Shown here: positions 52,542 to 61,450 of the stretch, in pieces
Layout: the number at the start of each line of letters is the position of its first letter
Numbering within the stretch: the first letter of the stretch is position 1
Origin: Prevotella melaninogenica ATCC 25845
Lineage (GTDB): Bacteria; Bacteroidota; Bacteroidia; Bacteroidales; Bacteroidaceae
Assembly: GCF_000144405.1 (NCBI RefSeq)
Contig: NC_014371.1
Span: 1,307,875-1,371,874 of the forward strand
Direction of reading: 5' to 3'
DNA: 64,000 bases
Made by a program: the position numbers and the translations under genes
Notes under the pieces: generated by a model
The model's input: the letters and a program-made list of their open reading frames with translations, nothing else
Database searches by the model: none
What the model was told of the DNA's origin: nothing

Positions 52542-52760
52542 TTATGTCAATAATCTTAAGACAAAGGTAAGGATAATATTTGGAATGAGGAAAAAATTGA
52601 CATTCTTTATAAAATAGATGGTGACCCCAAGACTTATTCCTATCATTTCATGACAAGCAAATTCAGTACCATTGTCACTTGAAATAGACTTGACATGCTC
52701 TTTGAATGGAGATGGCAAATGTATTACAGTGCGTACCAACTCTTTGCATTTTTCCCCTTT
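52542..52760 (-). pseudogene. IS30-family transposase fragment
   Basis: The frame reads CKELVRTVIHLPSPFKEHVK then SISSDNGTEFACHEMIGISL and GVTIYF. This matches the DDE/RNase H-like region of IS30-type transposases (L-PY-D-VK-IT-DNG-EFA-HE-I---LGV--YF). The 5' and 3' parts of the gene are missing or frameshifted, and no terminal inverted repeats are visible. An inactive remnant lying between the barrel protein gene and the immunity-like pair. Confidence 0.65.
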
Positions 52761-52887
52761 GATATTCTATTATGCCATGTAACATGCAGGTTATCTTCTA
52801 TCTATGATTTGTCTTTGAACAAATAAAGCAGCTATAGGCAAAGTCCCATACTTTCTTCGTTAATTTCTTTTCTACTTCTACAATTCT

Positions 52888-53145
52888 TTATTTAATATTA
52901 CGACTTTCTTCTATTAGTTTTTCTTTTGATGGTAATTTTTCTACGTTAAGGATAAAGGCTATTTTCTCATCATATATTAAAGTTAAATATCCTTTATGTT
53001 CCCATTCTTTTAATACAGGAAGTATTCTTTCCCTTTCTGTATATATAATTGGAGGAAAGCCATCCCATGTCCAGATAGGACTATACGCAAATGGATCATG
53101 ACAAATAAAAGTTGCCAATACACGAATAATTTTTATTCTCTTCAT
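52888..53145 (-). CDS. Small immunity-like protein, paralogue 1
   Basis: 85 residues, no clear signal peptide, no recognised family. MKRIKIIRVLATFICHDPFA opens it; ERERILPVLKEWEHKGYLTL and VEKLPSKEKLIEESRNIK close it. Paralogous to the 89-residue gene directly upstream (shared ERI-PIL--W---GY--LI-D--IAF, LPSKEKLIEES-N-K). Between the two lies a short decayed tail (RMVNLKTGRTITLK) that matches the remnant before the other paralogue. By architecture similar to the array at 6655-8953. Function unknown. Confidence 0.62.
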   Translation of the reverse strand: MKRIKIIRVLATFICHDPFAYSPIWTWDGFPPIIYTERERILPVLKEWEHKGYLTLIYDEKIAFILNVEKLPSKEKLIEESRNIK

Positions 53146-53195
53146 ATTATTTTAATGTTATTGTTCTACCTGTTTTCAAGTTCACCATTCTCATC
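53146..53195 (-). pseudogene. Short remnant tail before paralogue 1
   Basis: Minus-strand frame reading LMRMVNLKTGRTITLK-stop just upstream of the 85-residue gene, homologous to the RMTNLKTGEVITFK-stop tail before the 89-residue gene. Very short, so support comes only from the pairwise match and the same position relative to each gene. Confidence 0.4.
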
Positions 53196-53200
53196 AATCA

Positions 53201-53470
53201 TTATTTGAAATTCAGGCTCTCTTCTATTAGTTTTTCTTTTGATGGTAATTTCTCTGGAATAAAAGAAAAAGCAATCTCGTTATCTTCTATTAATTTTATA
53301 TATCCATTTTCCTGCCATTTCAACAAAATGGGTCTAATTCTTTCATAATTATCTCGAATATTTTTATTTAGCACATCTAATAAATTCCAATCAACAATTG
53401 GAGACATCAAATAAATATTATCGTGATAAATATAATTTATTATTATTAATAATAATCTACTACGTTTCAT
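53201..53470 (-). CDS. Small immunity-like protein, paralogue 2
   Basis: 89 residues, family not recognised. Opening MKRSRLLLIIINYIYHDNIY; central ERIRPILLKWQENGYIKLIE; end SFIPEKLPSKEKLIEESLNF-K. It aligns over its full length with the 85-residue gene downstream. It is preceded by a 44-codon decayed partner tail (53481-53615) and, further upstream, by a good promoter (53746-53776), so the two paralogues are probably one transcript. Immunity role is inferred from the architecture only. Confidence 0.62.
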   Translation of the reverse strand: MKRSRLLLIIINYIYHDNIYLMSPIVDWNLLDVLNKNIRDNYERIRPILLKWQENGYIKLIEDNEIAFSFIPEKLPSKEKLIEESLNFK

Positions 53471-53480
53471 AACTCATGTG

Positions 53481-53615
53481 TTATTTGAAGGTTATGACTT
53501 CTCCTGTTTTTAGATTTGTCATTCTTGTTAATTTAATTTTATATTGTGTTATAAATTGCGTCTGCTTTCTTACCGCTTCGTATTTTAAACGATTCAGTCG
53601 AATGTGTTGAAGGGT
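53481..53615 (-). pseudogene. Decayed partner tail before paralogue 2
   Basis: An open 44-codon stretch without a start, reading TLQHIRLNRLKYEAVRKQTQ then FITQYKIKLTRMTNLKTGEV and ITFK-stop. It ends 10 bases before the ATG of the 89-residue gene. The last 14 residues match the tail found before paralogue 1, supporting a common lost upstream gene. Confidence 0.45.
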
Positions 53616-53745
53616 CTATAGTTTCTTAGTCCATGTATTATTTATTGGTTCTTTTATCAAGCTATTTGCTTACTCATAAGTGTATTAAAAGCAAAAGTTC
53701 CACCCTGGTACGCATTTAAAAGAGGCGTGGTGGAAACTGTCACGA

Positions 53746-53776
53746 CAAAGATAGTTCTTTTATTTTAATCTTGCAA
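53746..53776 (-). promoter_or_regulatory. Promoter for the paralogous immunity-like pair
   Basis: On the minus strand TTG (53776-53774), 20 bases, TATCTTTG (53753-53746). The about 265-base leader holds a CCACC...GGTGG inverted pair (about 53700-53733) and then the decayed partner tail. Confidence 0.6.
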
Positions 53777-53884
53777 GTCTTTAGAGTAAATCTTTGAAAA
53801 TCATTGAGAAAGGTAAATTGAAGTATGAATAGAAAAGCTATTGTTCTCTGGTTTAAAAGTGTTTGTAAACTATTTTCACTCATC

Positions 53885-54000
53885 TCAAAACCAATACATG
53901 CTCTTTAGGGGTCTAAAAGACGCTCTTTCGGCTTGTAAAAGGTGCCCTTTTGAGGTCTTATTAACGCCCTTTTGAAGTCCAATTAAGCACCTTTTACGTT
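53885..54000. repeat. Family C repeat
   Basis: CTCAAAACCAATACATGCTC, AAAAGGTGCCCTTTTGAGGT, TTATTAACGCCCTTTTGAAG and TTAAGCACCTTTTACG, closely like 48180-48305 in the same orientation. Confidence 0.7.
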
Positions 54001-54204
54001 ACTACTTTATAACTAATTGATTTCCTTATGGTTACAAACTTGCTTTTTATATGTGTTTTTGCCGTTATTTATTGATGTTTTCTTTGAACTTATGTAATGT
54101 TTTTTTCAATTTATTGCCTATAGATTTCGAAGTCTTAAAATGAAAAGGTTGGGTCTTCAGGATGTTGGAGTGATAAGGTTTGCCACTTGTGTTTAGAGTT
54201 TAAA
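54001..54204. other. Gene-free stretch between repeats
   Basis: AT-rich sequence following family C, partly shared with the flanks of other family C copies (TTTATAACTAATTGATTTCC; GTTACAAAC). No gene, promoter or terminator recognised. Confidence 0.45.
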
Positions 54205-54465
54205 GTAATGTCACACGGAGGCACGGAGAGGACGGAGGATTATTAAAAATACAGTACAGGTAGTTACGGAGGCACCGTCGGTGCGTGGAGCAACGGAGCT
54301 TGTTAGCAAACTTTGTTAGAGTTATAATGCACAGAACATTTAACTTAAAACGTATCAGGAATCTGTACGCTGCATCTCCGTTGCTCTTTGTGCCGTCGGC
54401 ACCTCTGTAATATAGGCTTTACCTCCGTCCCCTCCGTGACTCCGTGTGCTTTTTATATAATAGCT
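54205..54465. repeat. Family D inverted-repeat element, copy 2
   Basis: Left block GGAGGCACCGTCGGTGCGTG then GAGCAACGGAG (about 54261-54299); right block CTCCGTTGCTCTTTGTGCC then GTCGGCACCTC (about 54377-54405). These are inverted copies of each other with a handful of differences. CCTCCGTCCCCTCCGTGACT follows. Same layout as 1714-1960. Confidence 0.6.
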
Positions 54466-54605
54466 TTAGCCGCATAGTCAGGTTTCTTACAGCCTGCACA
54501 CAGCGGATTACCTTCACGAAAAGAAACGTTTTTTTTGGGGAAGATAAACATTTCTTTCCATGAAAGTAAAGCCTTATTCTTATGAAAATACCTCCGAGAG
54601 TGTTG

Positions 54606-56813
54606 TTATAGGCAGGCAACAGTGAGGCCCGCCATGACGATGCTGACCATACTCATGAGTTTGATAAGGATGTTGAGCGATGGACCAGAAGTGTCTTTGA
54701 ATGGGTCGCCAACGGTGTCACCGACGATGGTTGCCTTGTGAGCTTCAGAGCCTTTACCACCGAAGTTGCCCTCTTCGACATACTTCTTCGCATTGTCCCA
54801 CGCACCACCAGCATTCGACATGAAGACGGCAAGGGTGAAGCCGGCTGCCAAACCGCCTACTAACAAGCCCAATACACCTGCCACTCCGAGCAAAAGACCG
54901 ACGACAACGGGGATGATGATGGCTAAAAGCGATGGGATAATCATCTCGTGTTGCGCACTCTGAGTACTGATTTCTACGCATCGTCCATAGTCTGGTGTGC
55001 CTGTTCCTTCTAATATTCCCTTAATCTCACGGAACTGGCGACGCACCTCTTCCACCATCTTTCCAGCTGCTCTACCAACGGCACCCATCGTCAATCCGCA
55101 GAAAAGGAAGGCTGCCATAGCACCGATAAACGCACCGACAAGCACCTTTGGATTCATCAGGTTCACTTGGAAGAAGTTCATGAAGTCTGGGATAGTAGCC
55201 TTTGTAGCATCAATGGTTTCGCCTGCAACGTTGGTCATTTGTGTACCGACACGAGCCATGGCAATCTTGATTTCTTCGATATAAGAAGCCAACAACGCCA
55301 ATGCTGTCAGTGCAGCCGAACCAATAGCAAAGCCCTTACCCGTAGCAGCAGTCGTATTACCCAAGGCGTCAAGGGCATCAGTACGCTGGCGCACCTCCGC
55401 TCCTAACTCGCTCATCTCCGCATTACCGCCAGCGTTGTCGGCAATCGGTCCGTAGGCATCTGTTGCCAAGGTGATACCCAAGGTTGAGAGCATACCGACC
55501 GCAGCGATACCGATACCATAGAGTCCGTGTTGAATAGAGAGTGCTGACATTGACATGTCAAAGCCGTTGGCACAGAGATAACTCAGCATGATAGCCACTG
55601 AAATAGAAAGGACAGGGACGCAAGTAGAAATCATACCCGTACCAATACCTTTTATAATAACAGTCGCAGCACCTGTATGACTTGCCTCCGAAATCGCCTT
55701 TGTAGGCATGTAACTCTGGGAAGTATAGTACTCCGTTGCCTGTCCGATGATAACACCAGCTGCCAAACCAGCAATCACAGAGAAGCTAACACCGAGCCAA
55801 TTCTCCAGTCCTAAGAGGTAGAGAATGAGGAAGCTAACAGCTGCAATGAGTACAGCAGCCGTGTTCGTGCCCAATCCTAAGGCGTGGAGAAGGTCCTTCA
55901 TCGTGGCTCCCTCCTTCGTTCTTACGAGGAAAATACCGAATAAACTAAGGAAAACACCGACGGCAGCGATGAGCATTGGTGCGATGACAGCCTTCAGTTG
56001 CATATCACCTGATGAGGCTGCAAAGGCAGTAGCACCCAAGGCAGCCGTAGAAAGAATCGAACCACAATAGCTCTCGTAGAGGTCGGCACCCATACCAGCC
56101 ACATCGCCCACGTTGTCGCCCACGTTGTCGGCAATCGTTGCAGGGTTGCGTGGGTCGTCTTCAGGGATGTTAGCTTCCACCTTACCCACGAGGTCGGCGC
56201 CCACGTCAGCCGCCTTTGTATAGATGCCGCCACCCACACGAGCAAACAAAGCCTGTGTAGATGCACCCATACCGAAGGTCAACATCGTTGTTGTGATGGT
56301 GATAAGCATTTCGCTCGTTGTCATCTTATCAGAATAGAACCAAGTGAGGACAATGAACCAAATGGCTATGTCTAACAAGCCTAATCCAACGACAACGAGT
56401 CCCATGACTGCGCCCGAACGGAAGGCAATTTTGAGTCCATCGTTGAGTCCGTTGCGTGCTGCGTTGGCTGTTCTCGCACTGGCATAGGTAGCCGTTTTCA
56501 TACCGAAGAAACCCGCAAGGCCAGAGAAGAAACCACCAGTCAGGAAGGCGAAGGGTACCCATTCATTCTGTGCATTGAAGCCATAAGCCATGATGGCGAA
56601 GACGATAGCCAGAACAACAAAAACAATCAATACGACTTTGTATTGCTGTTTCAGATACGCCATGGCACCACGGCGCACGTATTCAGCAATCTCAACCATG
56701 CGGGGTGTACCTTCCTCCGCTTTCATCATAGACTTAAAGAAATACCATGCCATACCCAAGGCGCATACTGATGCAATGGGAATGAGCCAAAAAACTTGTG
56801 GGATGTGTTCCAT
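54606..56813 (-). CDS. hppA: Membrane-bound ion-pumping pyrophosphatase
   Basis: 735 residues, about 16 transmembrane helices. PPi-binding and catalytic motifs: [20 protein letters not shown] and [20 protein letters not shown] at about residues 198-237, and the C-terminal [20 protein letters not shown] with [20 protein letters not shown]. The K+-site motif is [10 protein letters not shown] (Ala, not Lys), the potassium-dependent form. The [10 protein letters not shown] helix keeps the gate Glu typical of sodium-transporting members. Bacteroidota enzymes of this group are known to move Na+ or both Na+ and H+. It recovers energy from biosynthetic pyrophosphate. Standalone gene. Confidence 0.95.
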   Translation of the reverse strand: MEHIPQVFWLIPIASVCALGMAWYFFKSMMKAEEGTPRMVEIAEYVRRGAMAYLKQQYKVVLIVFVVLAIVFAIMAYGFNAQNEWVPFAFLTGGFFSGLAGFFGMKTATYASARTANAARNGLNDGLKIAFRSGAVMGLVVVGLGLLDIAIWFIVLTWFYSDKMTTSEMLITITTTMLTFGMGASTQALFARVGGGIYTKAADVGADLVGKVEANIPEDDPRNPATIADNVGDNVGDVAGMGADLYESYCGSILSTAALGATAFAASSGDMQLKAVIAPMLIAAVGVFLSLFGIFLVRTKEGATMKDLLHALGLGTNTAAVLIAAVSFLILYLLGLENWLGVSFSVIAGLAAGVIIGQATEYYTSQSYMPTKAISEASHTGAATVIIKGIGTGMISTCVPVLSISVAIMLSYLCANGFDMSMSALSIQHGLYGIGIAAVGMLSTLGITLATDAYGPIADNAGGNAEMSELGAEVRQRTDALDALGNTTAATGKGFAIGSAALTALALLASYIEEIKIAMARVGTQMTNVAGETIDATKATIPDFMNFFQVNLMNPKVLVGAFIGAMAAFLFCGLTMGAVGRAAGKMVEEVRRQFREIKGILEGTGTPDYGRCVEISTQSAQHEMIIPSLLAIIIPVVVGLLLGVAGVLGLLVGGLAAGFTLAVFMSNAGGAWDNAKKYVEEGNFGGKGSEAHKATIVGDTVGDPFKDTSGPSLNILIKLMSMVSIVMAGLTVACL

Positions 56814-56859
56814 AATTTAAAATGTTTAGGTTGTGTAATAGATAGATTATAATATGGTG

Positions 56860-56867
56860 CAAATATA
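56860..56867 (-). promoter_or_regulatory. -7 promoter element of hppA
   Basis: TATATTTG on the minus strand, 47 bases before the start codon; no matching TTG at 19-20 bases. Confidence 0.4.
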
Positions 56868-56949
56868 TAAAAAAATATTGAGAGAGGAAGGAAATGGAGG
56901 GAAAAAGAAAGCGTAAAACAGCAACCAATCACCACAACAAGCAGCAACA

Positions 56950-57165
56950 ACTGGCCCCTCCCCCCTTACCCCTCCCCCAAAGGGAGGGGAGTGAAATGTA
57001 ACGAAAGCAACTGGCCCCACCCCCCAACCCCTCCCCCATAGGGAGGGGAGTAGAATGCGAGATACCCCTATGGTTGGAAAAACTGTTTAGTCATTCCTAA
57101 GCAAACGGTTCCCAACACTCCCCCTCTCTGTAGGAGAGAGGGTTGGAGGGGGGGAGGCTTTTTCA
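56950..57165 (+). repeat. Family B full element with an extra half-element
   Basis: Two successive CCCCTCCC/GGGAGGGG hairpins with GAGTGAAATGTAACGAAAGC between them as at 30930. Then the core GCGAGATACCCCTATGGTTG, AAAACTGTTTAGTCATTCCT, and a CCCCCTCTC/GAGAGAGGG-type hairpin with one change. Lies in the divergent/antisense region between hppA and the nitroreductase. Confidence 0.8.
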
Positions 57166-57394
57166 CCTTCTCCAAGCCAATTAACGCCCCGCACATCTTG
57201 TGCGAAGCCTTCGCACGCCGTGTGTTAAGCCCCCACACGTATCTCTTTACACACAAATACCAGCCTTATTAGCTTTTCAGCATTGTCTATCAAAAGGCTA
57301 AGACTATGTGAGAATTAGCCTTATTCCTTACTATATTTTACATAAAACACACCTTAATCTATCCCTTTTCTATCCTGAAATAGCAAACAATATG

Positions 57395-57470
57395 GAAACC
57401 ACAAGGGGTACCTCGCATTTCACTCCCCTCCCTTTGGGGGAGGGGTTGGGGGTGGGGCCGCTTGCTGTGG
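57395..57470 (-). repeat. Family B half-element, minus orientation
   Basis: Read on the minus strand: GGCCCCACCCCCAACCCCTC then CCAAAGGGAGGGGAGTGAAA and GCGAGGTACCCC, where it stops, like the half-element at 27100. It lies just downstream of the nitroreductase stop in sense orientation. Confidence 0.65.
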
Positions 57471-57494
57471 TGTGTTTTGGTGGTTTCTTTTTTT

Positions 57495-58226
57495 TTACCA
57501 CTGCCCCTTCAGCGTTTCTAACAACGCCTTTGATATTGCCTCATTCGCCTCTTTTGTATATCTGAGGTCGGTGAAGACCTGTGCGAGGGTTTCTTTGTTG
57601 TTGATTTCCACAAAGTGTTTGTTCTCCTCTAACTGCTCCTTTGGCGTATAAAAAGCATCGATACGGTCGGGGGTATAGTCTTCGTAAGTCTCGTGGTGGA
57701 TGATACTGTCGATAGGAAGGCGGTCGGTGAGGGCAGGATCTTCTGCAGGCCAACCGAGTGTGATAGTGGCAACAGGCATCACGAGACGAGGCAGTTGTAG
57801 GACTTCAATGATGGTTTTAGGGTTGTAAATGGTCGTACCTAAGAAACAAGTACCTAAGCCCTCTTCCTCAGCAAGATTGCAGAAAGTCTGACAATAGAGC
57901 AGCGCATCGGTGGCAGCATTGAGGAAAGAAAGGAAGTTGTCGTAACCCGGAGTAGCCTTACGGTTCTCCGCCCAGAGCGTAGTACGACGGAAGTCAGCGC
58001 AGAAGGTGAGGACCACAGGTGCCCCCATGACCATTGGTTGGTTGAAATGAGCAGGTGCCAATTGCGCCTTCTTTTCCTCGTTGCGAGTGATGATAACCGA
58101 GTAAAGCTGCAGGTTTCCCATTGTTGGGGTACGCTCAGCCTTCTCCAATAGAGTTCTCAGTAAATCTTCCGATACATCCTTGTTGGTGTATTTTCTTATT
58201 GTCTTTCTTGTATTGATAGTTTTCAT
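57495..58226 (-). CDS. Nitroreductase-family FMN oxidoreductase
   Basis: 243 residues from ATG 58226 (MKTINTRKTIRKYTNKDVSE); the longer frame crosses the divergent promoter region. The N-terminal RKTIRKYTN is the usual FMN-contacting Arg cluster; KAERTPTMGNLQLYSVIITR, NAATDALLYCQTFCNLAEEE followed by GLGTCFLGT, and VATITLGWPAED complete the nitroreductase fold. Close to NfsA/FRP-type flavin reductases. Substrate unknown; such enzymes reduce quinones, nitro compounds or flavins with NAD(P)H. Divergent from the ribonucleotide reductase with a shared 97-base intergenic region that carries a palindrome (58261-58281); TAACTTTG (58254-58247) is a possible -7 element. Confidence 0.92.
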   Translation of the reverse strand: MKTINTRKTIRKYTNKDVSEDLLRTLLEKAERTPTMGNLQLYSVIITRNEEKKAQLAPAHFNQPMVMGAPVVLTFCADFRRTTLWAENRKATPGYDNFLSFLNAATDALLYCQTFCNLAEEEGLGTCFLGTTIYNPKTIIEVLQLPRLVMPVATITLGWPAEDPALTDRLPIDSIIHHETYEDYTPDRIDAFYTPKEQLEENKHFVEINNKETLAQVFTDLRYTKEANEAISKALLETLKGQW

Positions 58227-58260
58227 TTTAGATAATTTTGATGTTACAAAGTTAAGTAAA

Positions 58261-58281
58261 TGTTTTCTATTTTGGAAAACA
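58261..58281. promoter_or_regulatory. Palindrome in the nitroreductase/nrdJ divergent region
   Basis: TGTTTTC-TATTTTG-GAAAACA: perfect 7-base arms with a 7-base spacer, between two divergently transcribed redox genes. It does not match the NrdR box pattern. A binding site for a regulator is a reasonable inference; none can be named. Confidence 0.45.
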
Positions 58282-58323
58282 ATTCGTAACTTCGCAGACG
58301 AAAAAAATTCTAAAACGACAATA

Positions 58324-60924
58324 ATGGAAACCAAACAAACTTACTCATTCGATGAAGCTTTTCAAGCATCTTTAGCTTATTTCGGTGGAGACGAACTTGC
58401 TGCTCGTGTGTGGGTCAACAAGTATGCGATGAAGGATAGCTTCGGAAATATCTATGAGAAGTCGCCAGAACAGATGCATTGGCGCATTGCTAACGAGATA
58501 GCTCGTATTGAAAACAAATATAAGAACCCTTTGACGGCACAGGAGGTTTTCGATCTCTTGCACCATTTCAAATATATTATCCCTGCTGGTAGTCCGATGA
58601 CGGGTATCGGTAATAACTATCAGGTAGCATCCCTTTCTAACTGTTTCGTAATCGGTTTGGACGGTAATGCCGATTCTTATGGTGCCATTATGCGTATTGA
58701 CGAAGAGCAGGTACAGCTGATGAAGCGTCGTGGTGGAGTAGGACATGACTTGACTCATATCCGTCCGAAAGGTTCACCAGTGAACAACTCAGCCCTGACT
58801 TCAACGGGTCTTGTTCCTTTCATGGAGCGTTATTCAAACAGTACTCGTGAGGTAGCGCAGGATGGTCGTCGTGGTGCCTTGATGCTTTCTGTAAGTATTA
58901 AGCATCCAGATTCAGAGGCGTTTATCGATGCCAAGATGGAAGAAGGTAAGGTGACCGGTGCTAATGTGTCGGTGAAGATTACCGATGAGTTCATGCAGGC
59001 AGTCGTTGAGGATAAGACATACGTACAGCAGTTCCCTACGAATAGTAGCGAACCAAGCGTAACGAAGGAGATTTCTGCTAAGGAATTGTGGGAAAAGATT
59101 GTACATAACGCATGGAAGAGTGCCGAGCCAGGCGTACTGTTTTGGGATACAATTATCCGAGAGAGTATTCCTGATTGTTATGCAGACCTTGGTTTCCAGA
59201 CCGTTTCAACGAACCCATGTGGTGAGATTCCACTCTGTCCATATGATAGTTGTCGACTCCTTTCGTTGAATCTTTATTCATACGTTATCGACCCATTTAC
59301 AGACCATGCACGCTTCGATATGGAATTGTTCAAGCGTCATGCACAACTCGCACAGCGATTGATGGACGACATCATCGACCTTGAGATGGAGAAAATCGAC
59401 CTCATCATGTCGAAGATAAAGACCGATCCTCAGGTGGATGAGGTGAAGAGTGCAGAGTATCATCTTTGGGAGAAGATCAAGAAAAAGAGCTGTCAGGGTC
59501 GTCGTACAGGTGTGGGAATCACCGCTGAGGGCGATATGATAGCAGCTATGGGCTTGCGTTATGGAACACAGGAAGCAACCGATTTCTCTGTTGATATTCA
59601 TCGCACATTGGCTCTGAATGCTTATCGTTCATCGGTGACAATGGCACAGGAACGTGGTGCGTTTGAGATATATGATGCTAAGCGAGAGGAGAAGAATCCG
59701 TTTATTCTTCGTTTGAAGGAGGCTGACGGACAGCTCTACGAGGATATGAAGAAGTATGGTCGTAGAAATATTGCCTGTCTGACGATTGCTCCTACGGGTA
59801 CAACCTCGCTCATGACACAGACAACATCGGGTATTGAACCTGTCTTTATGCCTGTATATAAGCGTCGCCGTAAGGTGAATCCAAACGATACGGATGTACA
59901 TGTAGACTTCGTTGATGAGGTAGGTGATTCTTTTGAAGAGTACATTGTTTACCACCGTAAGTTCTTGACATGGATGGAGGTGAACGGAATCGATACGCAG
60001 AAGAAGTACAGTCAGGAAGAGATTGACGAACTTGTGAAGCGCTCTCCTTATTATAAAGCTACCGCAAACGATGTCGATTGGTTGATGAAGGTACGTATGC
60101 AGGGCGAAATTCAGAAGTGGGTTGACCACTCAATCTCTGTGACTGTGAACCTTCCAAATCAGGTTGATGAGGAGTTAGTGAACAAACTTTATGTAGAGGC
60201 ATGGCGTAGTGGTTGCAAGGGTTGTACTATCTATCGTGACGGAAGCCGCTCGGGTGTGATGATTTCGGTATCGAAGAAGGACAAGACAAAGGACGAAAAG
60301 CCTGTCGATGAGGAGAAGGTAAAAGACCTTAATTCAGCTGAGGAGCATCATGAGCATATCTGTAATCATCCAAATGTAATTGAAGTTCGTCCAAAAGAAT
60401 TGGAGTGTGACGTCGTACGCTTCCAAAACAACAAAGAGAAATGGGTGGCTTTCGTTGGTTTGTTAGAGGGTTATCCTTACGAAATCTTTACTGGTTTGCA
60501 GGACGATGAGGAGGGTATTGCCCTTCCAAAGAGCGTTACTAAGGGTAAGATTATCAAGCAAACAGCCGAAGACGGCAGTCATCGTTACGACTTCCAGTTT
60601 GAGAATAAACGTGGTTATAAGACTACCGTTGAGGGCTTGTCAGAGAAGTTTAACCCAGAGTATTGGAATTATGCGAAGCTGATTTCAGGTGTATTGCGTT
60701 ATCGTATGCCAATCGACCACGTCATCAAGCTCGTTGGTTCGCTGCAGTTGAAGAACGAAAGCATCAATACATGGAAGAATGGTGTTGAACGCGCATTGAA
60801 GAAGTATGTTGTTGATGGTACGAGTGCGTCAGGCTTGAAATGTCCAGTCTGTGGCCAAGAGACCCTTGTTTATCAAGAAGGTTGTCTGATTTGTACCAAC
60901 TGTGGTGCCTCACGTTGTGGCTAA
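58324..60924 (+). CDS. nrdJ: Class II (adenosylcobalamin-dependent) ribonucleoside-diphosphate reductase
   Basis: 866 residues from ATG 58324 (METKQTYSFDEAFQ); the frame upstream of it overlaps the nitroreductase and is ignored. Catalytic elements: the substrate-side Cys in SLSNCFVIG (about residue 107), FQTVSTNPCGEIPLCPYDSC with the N-P-C-G-E thiyl-radical motif (about 307-311), and IAPTGTTSLMTQTTSGIEPV. Partner cysteines lie in GCKGCTIYRDGSRSG. C-terminal zinc-ribbon-like CPVCGQ...CLICTNCGASRCG ends the protein, as in NrdJ, and serves re-reduction. Requires vitamin B12; no B12 riboswitch was recognised in the 97-base upstream gap. Supplies deoxynucleotides under anaerobiosis. Confidence 0.96.
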   Translation: METKQTYSFDEAFQASLAYFGGDELAARVWVNKYAMKDSFGNIYEKSPEQMHWRIANEIARIENKYKNPLTAQEVFDLLHHFKYIIPAGSPMTGIGNNYQVASLSNCFVIGLDGNADSYGAIMRIDEEQVQLMKRRGGVGHDLTHIRPKGSPVNNSALTSTGLVPFMERYSNSTREVAQDGRRGALMLSVSIKHPDSEAFIDAKMEEGKVTGANVSVKITDEFMQAVVEDKTYVQQFPTNSSEPSVTKEISAKELWEKIVHNAWKSAEPGVLFWDTIIRESIPDCYADLGFQTVSTNPCGEIPLCPYDSCRLLSLNLYSYVIDPFTDHARFDMELFKRHAQLAQRLMDDIIDLEMEKIDLIMSKIKTDPQVDEVKSAEYHLWEKIKKKSCQGRRTGVGITAEGDMIAAMGLRYGTQEATDFSVDIHRTLALNAYRSSVTMAQERGAFEIYDAKREEKNPFILRLKEADGQLYEDMKKYGRRNIACLTIAPTGTTSLMTQTTSGIEPVFMPVYKRRRKVNPNDTDVHVDFVDEVGDSFEEYIVYHRKFLTWMEVNGIDTQKKYSQEEIDELVKRSPYYKATANDVDWLMKVRMQGEIQKWVDHSISVTVNLPNQVDEELVNKLYVEAWRSGCKGCTIYRDGSRSGVMISVSKKDKTKDEKPVDEEKVKDLNSAEEHHEHICNHPNVIEVRPKELECDVVRFQNNKEKWVAFVGLLEGYPYEIFTGLQDDEEGIALPKSVTKGKIIKQTAEDGSHRYDFQFENKRGYKTTVEGLSEKFNPEYWNYAKLISGVLRYRMPIDHVIKLVGSLQLKNESINTWKNGVERALKKYVVDGTSASGLKCPVCGQETLVYQEGCLICTNCGASRCG

Positions 60925-61059
60925 GCAGTTAGCAGTAGAGTTCAATTAAATCCCATTTCGGTCATTAGGAAACCATACATATACCTATTGTAGACTAATG
61001 ACAGACTTGGATTAAAACAGAGGGTAGGCAGCTCGTCTTGCCCTCACTTCTCTTAAAGA

Positions 61060-61446
61060 ATGATGAAATTAATGACAAGTTATATACTTCTGCAAGGTCT
61101 TCACTTCCATGCTTGTATCGGAGTAGGGGAGCAGGAGCGTGTGGTCGGTAATGAGTACGTTCTCGACCTACGGTTAGGTTATCCGTTTGTAACGGCAATG
61201 AAGAGCGATGATGTTGCTGACACACTGAACTATGCAGAAGTGTTTAACGTCATAAGAGAAGTCATGAAACAACCCGTTCGCCTGTTAGAATCCGTCGCTG
61301 GATCCATTGTCGAGGCATTGTTTGCGGTTTTCCCAATGATAAGTAGTATCGACTTAAAACTCGTGAAACTTAATCCTCCAATGGGTGCTGACAGTGATGG
61401 GGCAGGCGTGGAATTACACTTAATAAATGATAAAACCGAGGTTTAG
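61060..61446 (+). CDS. folB: Dihydroneopterin aldolase (folate biosynthesis)
   Basis: 128 residues. The FolB pattern is clear: ILLQGLHFHACIGVGEQERV at about 8-27 (pterin-binding region with the conserved Glu), DVADTLNYAEVFNVIREVMK, LLESVAGSIVEALF, and VKLNPPMGADSDGAGVEL with the catalytic-type Lys region near 106. Converts dihydroneopterin to hydroxymethyl-dihydropterin and glycolaldehyde. The annotated ATG gives MMKLMTSYILL; starting at the third or fifth codon is also possible. Sits between nrdJ and the amidase gene in the same direction. Confidence 0.94.
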   Translation: MMKLMTSYILLQGLHFHACIGVGEQERVVGNEYVLDLRLGYPFVTAMKSDDVADTLNYAEVFNVIREVMKQPVRLLESVAGSIVEALFAVFPMISSIDLKLVKLNPPMGADSDGAGVELHLINDKTEV

Positions 61447-61450
61447 AGCC

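Noticed and set aside
54419..54619. 66-codon minus-strand open frame after hppA
   Set aside because: Lies in and beside family D sequence with no recognised features.
58227..58323. Cobalamin riboswitch upstream of nrdJ
   Set aside because: The gap is only 97 bases and no B12-box-like sequence is visible.
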